Below, piece by piece: positions 18,001 to 25,240 of a stretch of DNA of 64,000 bases. The stretch is taken from NCBI GenBank assembly GCA_002405835.1, contig DHMO01000042.1, positions 1-64,000 of the forward strand. The letters run 5' to 3'. Origin of the DNA: Lentisphaeria bacterium UBA4640 (GTDB taxonomy: Bacteria; Verrucomicrobiota; Lentisphaeria; Victivallales; UBA1829). Under the pieces are notes generated by a model. The model searched no databases. It worked only from the letters and a program-made list of their open reading frames with translations, and was not told the origin of the DNA. Each line of letters starts with the position of its first letter. Positions within the stretch are counted from its first letter, which is position 1. Made by a program: the position numbers and the translations under genes.

Positions 18001-18559
18001 TACCGACTTCAAGCAGAGCGTTCGCGTAGAGCGTTGCGGAGGATACTGTCGCGCTCTGCACTTTTGCTTTCGCGTATGAGGAAAGTGTGAGATAGCTGGC
18101 ATATCCTGCGTAAAACGTTGCGTTCCAAGCGGAAGAATTGTTTAAATTTGCGGAGTTTCCGGAGAGCTTAATATCCTGGGCGCTTCCTCCATAGAGAAGT
18201 AATTTGCCGAATGCGTTCACGGTCGGACCGTAGGAGAATGCTCCGGAGTTTACTTCGAGTTTTCCTGCGCTGGAGACTGTTATGTAGTTTGCGGAAGCTC
18301 CGGATGATACGATGAGGGAGGCGGAGTCTCTGACTCCGGTGCTTGTGACGAGTCCGCCGGAGCTGACACGAGCCGTAGCACCCCCGGCAATCAGTGAGGA
18401 GGTAAGTGTTCCGTAAACGTACAGCTGATCGAAATTGCTTACCACGAGCCCGGATGAGGTAACGCCTTTTTTGATGGTGGACGATGCCGCATAAACCTGC
18501 ACAGGCTCAAGCCCGTTTTCAGGAACGGTCATGATGCCGCTTTGAAGTGTTGCTGTCAT
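15038..18559 (-). CDS. giant AIDA-repeat surface protein with C-terminal FG-GAP-like module
   Basis: A 1173-residue protein. Residues about 30-870 are tandem AIDA-like passenger repeats (SSGGxxxV, VSSGAxxxI, GGxL), predicted to form a beta-helix. Residues 884-1173 form a module with FG-GAP/VCBS-type calcium motifs (GDFNGDGKDEI, GDYDGDGKDDL) that aligns without gaps to the C-terminus of the 1360-residue protein at 20092. There is no signal peptide and no autotransporter barrel. AAAGGAGAG precedes the ATG, which overlaps a 32-codon upstream gene by ATGA. A secreted adhesin is likely; the route, possibly type I, is inference. Confidence 0.85.
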   Translation of the reverse strand: MTATLQSGIMTVPENGLEPVQVYAASSTIKKGVTSSGLVVSNFDQLYVYGTLTSSLIAGGATARVSSGGLVTSTGVRDSASLIVSSGASANYITVSSAGKLEVNSGAFSYGPTVNAFGKLLLYGGSAQDIKLSGNSANLNNSSAWNATFYAGYASYLTLSSYAKAKVQSATVSSATLYANALLEVGNGGSVTYLKTSGNVSATYGANLNQITIFNSGNVTVTSGGRLANATVSSGGRAVISSGANLTSATLRSGAYLMVRGSAYGIEAAGATIEVNNGRVQSLNASSGTLIDVKSNGVASSINISGATLTATSGAIISRVYVHNTGVAQISSGAKVNGTIYAGGSAYLAEGASIHTGGLTCSSRATVNGFTFNTDITLPQGSSLLFSNAVVSSGVYANLYSGQSAAMTTVSGTMYVRSGGYLANTQIAATGSMTVYNGATARNIKFYGSGALSSGGLLDQSDILNGGYLNALNGRTTNLNISSGGSARFEGFAEGSGIIVNSGGRLITDSDRSRTLTDIKINVGGTLFLIGSNGELVTNVTVSAGGSLNGFSLKRTQVFDNLANISIGSSVVSSGANAKLYEGQSVSRVSVIGSMAVTSATVSDLFISSGGRATLVAAKTTLGAVYSGGWLSALAKTSITGGTLAGVLQVYQGASVSQLTITSGGSARISAAGNASGLTVSSGGTLDVNTSAASVTQIVLEAGGVLNGFTMNKHTEYASIGSANKYNDVSVNGNAYLNEGETADILTLNSGAYLRVKSGAKVSGKMTLGGNMYLDSGSTLNFDVAAAIPGITIVNDWSRISDSGANFTITLDGAKQRTGKYILAQNVFTFNKTITVYDTKGNMLGALPIGGVFKVGDLTCTLNKENSSLVLSVTSPVSGKAAKGDINGNNVSDVMFQYTGGDNQIGFWLDGKDKWQGQGIMEPADWEVIGAYDMDSNGKADIVMLGNVVLGGIRGAYVGFRKDGDTSTWENISVLYNPDNIEWHLKVGNLTGNAGKNSIVWHAPDLSAVGVWTDGTDNWVAISGGFDRNWSLKGTGDFNGDGKDEILFENNGGFYAVGIDSSFSSLGGFGGGWDVRAIGDFNGDGKDDIVLFHKETGSIVRFEDGKAETWSSVGQLDANDWFIVGAGDYDGDGKDDLLVRQYSTGMLGYYSGCDTKKWVEMGRGVDMDWTVIA

Positions 18560-18654
18560 AAAATTCTCTCCTTTTGTTGCTTTTTATTGAATTTTAGAAT
18601 GAATATGAGGCAGGAGAGAACCACATGGCTGCAGAGATATAAAGTAATAGTCAT
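18556..18654 (-). CDS. 32-aa hydrophobic small protein coupled to the giant surface protein
   Basis: This short gene starts 22 or so bases from the predicted transcription start, with AGGAG ten bases before its ATG, and its TGA overlaps the ATG of the 1173-residue protein (ATGA). The product has a hydrophobic core (LYLCSHVVLSCLIFILKF) at residues 5-22 and a basic, polar tail (KKQQKER). It could be a membrane-inserted small protein or a leader peptide setting translation of the giant gene. No family is recognised. Its position and coupling are seen directly; that it is expressed is inferred. Confidence 0.5.
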   Translation of the reverse strand: MTITLYLCSHVVLSCLIFILKFNKKQQKERIL

Positions 18655-18683
18655 GGTAACCTGTCTCCTGATGTTTTTTTGTT

Positions 18684-18711
18684 ACTATACAGCGAAATAT
18701 AAGAATGTCAA
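18684..18711 (-). promoter_or_regulatory. promoter for the small-protein/giant surface protein operon
   Basis: Minus strand: consensus TTGACA (18711-18706), 16 bases, TATAGT (18689-18684). Predicted start near 18677. Confidence 0.7.
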
Positions 18712-18729
18712 ATATTTTTTTGACATAGA

Positions 18730-19527
18730 TCAATTTGCATAGCAATAGACGCAGTTGTGGCGGCAGGTGGCGTAAGTGCCGATGTCGCGCGAAACGGCAC
18801 AGCCGCATTCCGGACGCTGACTGCGGTCCTTCGTCCGCTTGATGATGTGTCCGGTGAGCGTTTCGATGAGATCCGGATCGATGCAGTGTGCGGGCTCGAT
18901 TCCGGCTGAGGTCAGGTCAAGCGCTTCCGCACAGGCGGAAATGCGGAGTCCGCGCGATCGCGCCGTTGCGGAAAGCTCGGCGGCAAGGTCTAGCATCTCC
19001 GCTTCCGAAGGTTCCCGGAAGACGCGGCATTCCGGACGGCGCAGGCATTTTCCGTAAAAATCCATAAAGGAGATGATGCACTGTTTCGTGTGCGGCGCGA
19101 GTGCATCGGCCATCCGGCGGAACATTTCGCAATGCCGTTCCGCAGTCCATTCCGCGGAGAAGATGACCGGATCGTAACGCCAGATCACCTTTCCCGCTCC
19201 GATCTGTTCCGAGAGGGAGCGGAAAGTCTGGAGAATGCGCCGTTTCGGCGGGAGATTCCGCTCAATATCCGCGCCGTAGGGCGTGATGGTGAACTGAAAA
19301 TAAAAGCGGTATCCGCGTTCCTCCAGTTCCGGTAGAAACGGCAGAAGCGGTTCCGGATTCTTGCTCCAGAAGACAATGCACTCCACATCCGCCGGGGCGA
19401 GCGACAGCCGTGTCTCCCGTCCCGAATACGGATTGCGGACGGTGCGGAATCCGGCGCGGATCGACTCCATGAATTCCCGTGCGAAAAACGCCGGAATATC
19501 GGTGCGCCTGCTTGCGGAAATAATCAT
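18730..19527 (-). CDS. DUF1848 family protein (radical-SAM-like cysteine cluster)
   Basis: A 265-residue DUF1848 protein starting MIISASRRTDIPAF, with IVFWSKNPEPLLPFL and FQFTITPYG, hallmarks of the family. The C-terminus carries a cysteine cluster: C241 and C243, then C255-x3-C259-x2-C262, the spacing used by radical SAM enzymes for a 4Fe-4S cluster, but at the opposite end of the chain. The function is unknown. AAGGAGAGG lies close upstream of the start, and its ATG overlaps the stop of a 42-codon gene. Confidence 0.85.
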   Translation of the reverse strand: MIISASRRTDIPAFFAREFMESIRAGFRTVRNPYSGRETRLSLAPADVECIVFWSKNPEPLLPFLPELEERGYRFYFQFTITPYGADIERNLPPKRRILQTFRSLSEQIGAGKVIWRYDPVIFSAEWTAERHCEMFRRMADALAPHTKQCIISFMDFYGKCLRRPECRVFREPSEAEMLDLAAELSATARSRGLRISACAEALDLTSAGIEPAHCIDPDLIETLTGHIIKRTKDRSQRPECGCAVSRDIGTYATCRHNCVYCYAN

Positions 19528-19652
19528 GGAGTCCTCTCCTTAAATAAAATCCGGACGTTCGGGAAGGGCGGACAGACATTGGCATCGGGAATGTGGAGTG
19601 AGGCCAACAGCCGTCCATCCGCCCAACCGTAGCCGGCGGCGATTCCGGACAT
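19524..19652 (-). CDS. 42-aa small protein coupled to the DUF1848 gene
   Basis: A short gene with AAAGGAG six bases before its ATG, a promoter 37 bases further upstream, and a TGA overlapping the DUF1848 ATG (ATGA). The product is not hydrophobic overall (begins MSGIAAGYGWADGRLL, with a CPPFPN stretch near residue 27). I recognise no family. Promoter, ribosome-binding site and coupling together argue it is real, although a decayed gene start is an alternative. Confidence 0.5.
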   Translation of the reverse strand: MSGIAAGYGWADGRLLASLHIPDANVCPPFPNVRILFKERTP

Positions 19653-19688
19653 TTCCGGCTCCTTTCTGAAAAAATAGGTGTTTGATTT

Positions 19689-19716
19689 TTTATAACACGG
19701 TTTCGGAAAAATGCAA
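19689..19716 (-). promoter_or_regulatory. promoter for the 42-aa protein and DUF1848
   Basis: Minus strand: TTGCAT (19716-19711), 16 bases, TATAAA (19694-19689). Confidence 0.6.
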
Positions 19717-19944
19717 GCTGTGGAATGTTTTTTGTGTTCTTTACAGAAAAAATCGCTCTCTATCTGAGCGGATTTGATAAGAATGATTTTTATTCAATAG
19801 ATAATGAGTTTTTTAAATATAAGTTAATCGGAGAATGGAAATTTTCCAGATGCTTACTTACATAGAACAGAGAGAAGATGGTTGCATGGTGAAATACTGT
19901 ATTGGAATGGAGGTTCTGTTTTGAGTAAAGATGATCTTTGATGC

Positions 19945-19972
19945 TTGACAAATTTGTTTTTTGGTGTATATT
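19945..19972 (+). promoter_or_regulatory. promoter for the 1360-residue surface protein
   Basis: Consensus TTGACA (19945-19950), 16 bases, TATATT (19967-19972); an overlapping TATTAT would give 18 bases. The leader is about 110 bases. Confidence 0.65.
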
Positions 19973-20091
19973 ATTGTGCTAGAAGTGAGAGATTATTTGA
20001 GCGTTGCTCTTTGGCTTGATGGTTAAATGTAGCGATTCTCTCTCATTGTAAAACTTGTAATTTATGTTGAGTATGAAAGGGGAAGATGACT

Positions 20092-23000
20092 ATGTCTACA
20101 CTTGGACAGGGAAAAATAGAAGAAGTAAGAATCTGCAACAGTTGTGATTTTTTGTCAGGAGATATGTCAAAAAATTCAGAAGCGAGCCTTTATGAATTTT
20201 CTTATTCAAATAGTTTTAATGTTGCATCTTCAGATGTGAAAACTATTGCAAATAGTAAATATTGCAGTAGTGGAACTGCTGTAGTTCAGAGTAGCGGTAC
20301 TTTAAAGCTGGAGAATGTCGAATTTGTAAATAATAGCCGTGGAATGTTTCTTGAGAACACTGTTTTGGAAGGAAATTCTGTTACCTTTACCAGTCAAACC
20401 AGTGGAGGAATTGTACAAAATGGTGGAAATATGCGACTTAGTAATGCTAGTTTTGTGGGTAATGTAGTTCGTTCTTCTGGAACAAATAAATCTGTTGTGG
20501 CATTAGGTGGTGCTGTTTTAAAATCAGGTGGACTCTTGGAAATAACTTCGGGGACGTTCGCGAAAAATGGAGCGTCTGCTTATTCCATCGTTTCTGCTAA
20601 TACATCAGCTTTTGCTTATGGAGGGGCTGTTCTGCTTCAAAATGGAGATTTAAAATTACAGGCTGTTCGTTTTTTGTCAAATAATGTTTCTGCTTATGCT
20701 GATGGAAAAAACACAACATCTTTAGATGGGTCTTCTTATGCATCAGGAGGAGCCGTTGCAGGCTCTTATGGCAGTATGACTTTTAATTCTGTTGATTTTT
20801 TAGGGAATTATGCATCAGCATGTGCAGATGTATCCGCATATGCCTACGGAGGTGGGGTTGCAATGAAGACTGGGAGTATGCTTCTGTCTTCTACTATTTT
20901 TGCAAGTAATTATGTTTCAGCATATTCTTTTTATGATAAATATGCCAGAGTTTCGGCTTTTGGTGGAGCAATGTCAATACAATCAGGAACAGTTGATGTC
21001 TTAAAAACAACTTTTGAAAATAATAAGGCTTTAGCTTCTGCTTCTGGATATAATCCTTTGACTTGTGCCAAAGGAGGAGGTATTTATCAAATATCAGGAA
21101 ATATGGTATGTGACAATGGTATTTTTACTTCGAATATTGCTTCAGCAAAATATGCTCAAGGAGGGGCCATATATCATTCAAATGGAAGTATTCAGATGAA
21201 TGATGTTACCTTTTCGGGCAATAGTGCATATGGATATGGAAGTATTTCTGGAGGCTTTTGTTCTGGAGGAGCTATTAATAAAAATGGAGGTAATATGAAG
21301 ATTGCCTCTGCTTCATTTATCGGAAATGTTGCATCAGCATTCGGTGATGGGCCTGGAGATGGATATAGTTATGGGGGTACAATTAATATAGAGAATGCAG
21401 AAGAAATGTTTATTTCTTCTGCAAAGTTTTCAAGGAATCTTGCTGCTGCTACAGGTGATGGTTCTTGTTATGGAGGTGCTGTTAATGCAAAAAATGTTGA
21501 GCGTATTGTAATTTCATCGGCTGGGTTTTATGAAAATATTGCATTGGCTTCTGGTTATAAAGATGCTGCATCAGCTTACGGTGGAGCAGTTAATGCTGCT
21601 GGTTGTAAAGATGTCGAGATTGATACTGTTGTTTTTCGTAATAATTCTGTATATGGAAGCAATGTCTTAGGTTATGGAGCTCGTGGCTATGGAGCTTATG
21701 GAGGAGCTGTTTATGTTGATGGAGGTGTAATAAAATTTACAAATACCGTATTCTTGGAGAATAAGGCCAATAGTGGTAAGGCATATGGTTATGGGGGGGC
21801 AATCTACCTTGCAGATGGTTGCATGGGCACTTACACAGTTACGAATGGTATGGTTGTTGAGAATATAGGAAATAATGCTTCCTGTGGAGGCTTTTTATAT
21901 TTGGGCTTAGAATCAAAACTGACTTTTTGTGCTCAAGATTCCGCCAAAATAATCATTGGGAGTTCGAGTTTGGCGACAGATTCTATTGCAGGGACTGGAA
22001 CATTGCTGAAAACAGGCAATGGCACAATGACGATTCATTCTGATATTTCCGGATTTTTGGGGCAGTGGCGCATTGTCAAAGGTCGCCTTGAACTTCTATC
22101 GCGTGCTCGTTCGATGTCTCTGGACAATTGGAATGTGGCTGCCTCTGCGGAAGTCGTGTTTGGTGATTTTGATGATTCGCTAACGATCAGCATGCAAAAA
22201 ACGTTCGGGTATATTGATCTTGGAAATGGCGCAAACAATATTTTCGTTGGAGCTGAAACTTCTTTTACAGAACTCAAATCCGGAGCCGGAAACGATATAG
22301 TTACCTTTGATGACACAGTTCGAGTTGGTTCTATCAATCTCGGGGCGGGAAGCAATCAAATCTATGTTAACAGTAAGTTGACCATTGGTTCTAGTATTAT
22401 CCTCAATATTGACGGGGCGACGAATTTTGTTGTTGGGACGGAGGCTTCAATTGCAGATAATACATTAACCGCCGTTTTTCGGAATTCTTCTGCCAATCTT
22501 GGAACTGCAGGTTATAATTGGACCAATCTTATGAATGTACAGAAAGTGCGGATTCAGGTGTCGTCAGATAAAACGTTCGACAGTCCGCAATTTACTTTGC
22601 TGCTTGAAAATGGCATAAAGGACTTTACATTGAAATCGGACAAGGAGAATTATGTCCGACTACAGATTTTTGATGGGAAAAACTGGACTACTAGTTTGTT
22701 TACAGATGCCGTTGCGCCTGATCAAGTGACAGGGCTTCAGTCTGTGGCGTCGGAAAGAACTGTGGCTGTCGTTTGGGATGCGTCATCCGACAATCTTGGC
22801 GGAAGTGGAATTCAATATTACACAGTGCAGGTCGCATCGGATTCTGACTTTACTGTTGATCTTAAAACATACAATGCAGCAGATACTTATCAGCTCCTTT
22901 CAAGTTTTGCTTCCGGTATGAATTACTGGCGTGTCCGGGCTGTGGATTACGCGGGGAACATTGGCGCTTGGAGCGCTGTTTCGAGCTTTAATTCAGATGT

Positions 23001-24168
23001 GATTCCTCCGACAAATCCTTCGGATCTTTCTGTAAATGTGGATCGCCAGAATGCATTATTGAAATGGAGAGAAAGCTCGGATCACGGATCTGGTGTAAAA
23101 GAGTATATTGTGACTTGGTGGAACGGTTCCTCAAAGCATTCGGCAACAACCTCTTCAACAGGTTATTTGATTACCGGGCTTGCAGAATCTGGCTGGAGCT
23201 GGAGTGTTCAGGCCGTTGACAATGCTGGCAACAAGTCGGATATCGTATTCGGACGGTCTTTTAATGTTCTTGGAACAAATACTACTACAGTGAAGAATGA
23301 CATCAATGGCAATCAGATCAGCGATGTTATCTTCCAGTTTACTGGCGGCGATAATCAGATTGGGTTCTGGATGGATGGAAAGGCTCTGTGGCGAGGTCAA
23401 GGGCTCGCAGAGCCTGCGGATTGGAAAGTCCTCGGAGCGTACGATATGAATTCAAATGGTAAAGCTGATGTTGTCATGTTGGGGAATGTTACCGTCAATG
23501 GTGTGAAAGGTGCGTATATCGGTTACCGCAAGGATGGTGATATGGAAACATGGGAGAATATCAGTTATCTGACGAATTCCGATAATATAAACTGGAATAT
23601 AAAGATTGGGAATGTTACAGGAAATGCCGCAAAGAATTCGATTGTCTGGCATGCGGCCGAACTTGGCGTTCTCGGGGTGTGGACCGATGGTACCGATAAC
23701 TGGATTTCTCTCGCGACCGGGTTTGATTCCAACTGGAAGATGATTGGAACAGGGGATTTTGGTGGCAACAGCAGAGATGAAATTCTTTTCCAGAATGGCT
23801 CCTCCTTCTATACAACAGATATTGATGGCAATTTCCGTGTGCTTGGCGGACTTGGTGAAGGGTGGAGCGTTAAAGCTATCGGTGATTTTCAGGGGGATCA
23901 CAAGGAGGATATCATTTTGGAACATGAAGCAACCGGACTTTGTGCACGACTTGAAAATGGGCTCGCTTCTCAATACTTGATCTTAGGGCAGCTTGATACT
24001 TCTGACTGGTTTATCTGCGGAGCCGGAGACTATGATGGTGATGGAAAAGATGATTTGTTGGTTCGTCAGCATTCAACAGGAATGCTCGGTTATTACTCTG
24101 GCGGAGATTTTTCAAAATGGAATGAAATGGGGCGCGGAGTTGATATGAACTGGGCTGTGATTGCCTGA
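20092..24168 (+). CDS. giant Pmp-like repeat surface protein with FnIII domains and FG-GAP-like C-terminal module
   Basis: About 1358 residues. Residues to ~640 repeat GGAV/GGAI and FxxN motifs like chlamydial polymorphic membrane proteins, predicting a beta-helix. A segment near 710-800 has RTX-like GAGND and LGNGANN motifs. Two fibronectin type III domains follow (about 873-970 and 975-1065), then a 290-residue module (nt 23296-24165) matching the 1173-residue protein. No signal peptide or barrel is seen. The ATG at 20092 is nine bases after AAAGGGG; an ATG at 20086 is only three bases away. The repeat part is strongly AT-rich, the rest is not. Confidence 0.85.
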   Translation: MSTLGQGKIEEVRICNSCDFLSGDMSKNSEASLYEFSYSNSFNVASSDVKTIANSKYCSSGTAVVQSSGTLKLENVEFVNNSRGMFLENTVLEGNSVTFTSQTSGGIVQNGGNMRLSNASFVGNVVRSSGTNKSVVALGGAVLKSGGLLEITSGTFAKNGASAYSIVSANTSAFAYGGAVLLQNGDLKLQAVRFLSNNVSAYADGKNTTSLDGSSYASGGAVAGSYGSMTFNSVDFLGNYASACADVSAYAYGGGVAMKTGSMLLSSTIFASNYVSAYSFYDKYARVSAFGGAMSIQSGTVDVLKTTFENNKALASASGYNPLTCAKGGGIYQISGNMVCDNGIFTSNIASAKYAQGGAIYHSNGSIQMNDVTFSGNSAYGYGSISGGFCSGGAINKNGGNMKIASASFIGNVASAFGDGPGDGYSYGGTINIENAEEMFISSAKFSRNLAAATGDGSCYGGAVNAKNVERIVISSAGFYENIALASGYKDAASAYGGAVNAAGCKDVEIDTVVFRNNSVYGSNVLGYGARGYGAYGGAVYVDGGVIKFTNTVFLENKANSGKAYGYGGAIYLADGCMGTYTVTNGMVVENIGNNASCGGFLYLGLESKLTFCAQDSAKIIIGSSSLATDSIAGTGTLLKTGNGTMTIHSDISGFLGQWRIVKGRLELLSRARSMSLDNWNVAASAEVVFGDFDDSLTISMQKTFGYIDLGNGANNIFVGAETSFTELKSGAGNDIVTFDDTVRVGSINLGAGSNQIYVNSKLTIGSSIILNIDGATNFVVGTEASIADNTLTAVFRNSSANLGTAGYNWTNLMNVQKVRIQVSSDKTFDSPQFTLLLENGIKDFTLKSDKENYVRLQIFDGKNWTTSLFTDAVAPDQVTGLQSVASERTVAVVWDASSDNLGGSGIQYYTVQVASDSDFTVDLKTYNAADTYQLLSSFASGMNYWRVRAVDYAGNIGAWSAVSSFNSDVIPPTNPSDLSVNVDRQNALLKWRESSDHGSGVKEYIVTWWNGSSKHSATTSSTGYLITGLAESGWSWSVQAVDNAGNKSDIVFGRSFNVLGTNTTTVKNDINGNQISDVIFQFTGGDNQIGFWMDGKALWRGQGLAEPADWKVLGAYDMNSNGKADVVMLGNVTVNGVKGAYIGYRKDGDMETWENISYLTNSDNINWNIKIGNVTGNAAKNSIVWHAAELGVLGVWTDGTDNWISLATGFDSNWKMIGTGDFGGNSRDEILFQNGSSFYTTDIDGNFRVLGGLGEGWSVKAIGDFQGDHKEDIILEHEATGLCARLENGLASQYLILGQLDTSDWFICGAGDYDGDGKDDLLVRQHSTGMLGYYSGGDFSKWNEMGRGVDMNWAVIA

Positions 24169-24232
24169 ATCTTTCTTTGGGAAAGCGATAAAGGCTGAGC
24201 AAGGAGATGGTTGATCCATATCGTGCTATCTG

Positions 24233-25186
24233 TTACTTTTTCCGGAAAAGTTCGCGGATGAGGGCGGAGATCTCCGGCTCAATGAGGGCGGAACCGACGA
24301 CGAGAACCATTCCGCCGATCTGGCAGAGCGTAATCGTCTGGGCGAAAAACAGCCAGCCGAGAAGCGCGGTCAGCATCGGAGTGAAATAACCCGAAACTGC
24401 GAGCAGCCCGGTGGAAATGTAGCGCTGGGCATTGTTCCATGAGAAGAACGCGAGCGCGGTCGGAATCAGTCCGAGATAGGCTGTGCAGAGAATATCCGGA
24501 AGCAGTGCTGGAATATGGACCGGAAAGCCCGCCGCAAGCTGGAAGAGCAGAATCCAGAGTCCGGCGAAAAGAACGCTCCATGAGGTGTAAAGCAGACCGC
24601 CGATCCGTTTGATTGTCCGGTGGGCGAGCACGGTGTAGAGCGCCCAGCAGAACGCGCCGGCGAACACCATCGCGTCGCCAAAGGAAACGGAACTGATAGT
24701 CAGTCCTTTTGCGCTGATGACTTTCAGCACAAGCATGCTTCCGGCAAAACCGGCGCAGAGACCCGCGGTCTGAAGCGCCGAGGTCGGATTCCGCAGAATG
24801 AAGAGTCCGAGCACGAAGATCATCAGAGGGGCCTCCGCCTCCAGCAGCGAGGCGTTGACGACCGGAATGCCGAGACTCTGTCCGTAAAACAGAAACACGC
24901 TCATTCCGGCGGCGAAAATACTCTGGAAAATCAGATGAAACCAGTCTTTCCCGCGAATCTCCGCCCAGGGATGTTTGCGGTTCGCAACGGCAAAAACAAG
25001 GAGCATGACAACGCCCGCCATCAGGAAGCGCAGCTGCGCCATGCTGTAGCAGTCGACATTGCCGCGAGTGACCAGGAAGCTGACCGCCGGGAAAAGCGTT
25101 CCCCAGCACACAACACTGACCGCCGCCCAGAAAATCCCCGGAACAGCGGGATGTGTTTTTGTGAATTCAGAAAGATTTGCGCTCAT
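24233..25186 (-). CDS. EamA/DMT-superfamily transporter
   Basis: A 317-residue ten-helix exporter with two EamA repeats (about 15-150 and 165-305); it ends in short basic residues. The ATG at 25186 has AGAGGA seven bases upstream; in-frame starts further up (to 25240) would nearly touch the regulator gene and have no such site. It lies 54 bases after the GntR-type regulator and is probably co-transcribed with it. The substrate is unknown. Confidence 0.85.
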   Translation of the reverse strand: MSANLSEFTKTHPAVPGIFWAAVSVVCWGTLFPAVSFLVTRGNVDCYSMAQLRFLMAGVVMLLVFAVANRKHPWAEIRGKDWFHLIFQSIFAAGMSVFLFYGQSLGIPVVNASLLEAEAPLMIFVLGLFILRNPTSALQTAGLCAGFAGSMLVLKVISAKGLTISSVSFGDAMVFAGAFCWALYTVLAHRTIKRIGGLLYTSWSVLFAGLWILLFQLAAGFPVHIPALLPDILCTAYLGLIPTALAFFSWNNAQRYISTGLLAVSGYFTPMLTALLGWLFFAQTITLCQIGGMVLVVGSALIEPEISALIRELFRKK

Positions 25187-25240
25187 AGTTTGTCCTCTCA
25201 TAGAATCCGGTAATATACCATCGGATGCCGTGCTTTTCAA

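Larger units (their letters stand above)
19653..20091. other. AT-rich intergenic region between divergent promoters
   Basis: No gene seen. It holds the minus-strand promoter of the small-ORF/DUF1848 pair and the plus-strand promoter of the 1360-residue protein. Downstream of the latter the leader can fold: TGAGAGA (19986-19992) pairs with TCTCTCA (20039-20045) around an inner GAGC/GCTC hairpin. Confidence 0.55.

Noticed and set aside
15100..18500. CRISPR-like periodicity on the strand opposite the giant gene
   Set aside because: The repetition is codon-level reuse of SSGG and VSSGA motifs in a protein repeat; units vary in length and there are no constant repeats with unique spacers.
19653..20085. 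Riboswitch in the leader of the 1360-residue protein gene
   Set aside because: The leader can form one two-stem fold but matches no class that I know, and the downstream gene is not metabolic.
20064..20160. Alternative short frame starting MLSMKGEDD over the start of the 1360-residue gene
   Set aside because: It has no ribosome-binding site and overlaps the strongly supported start region in another frame; it lacks the ATGA coupling seen for the other small genes.
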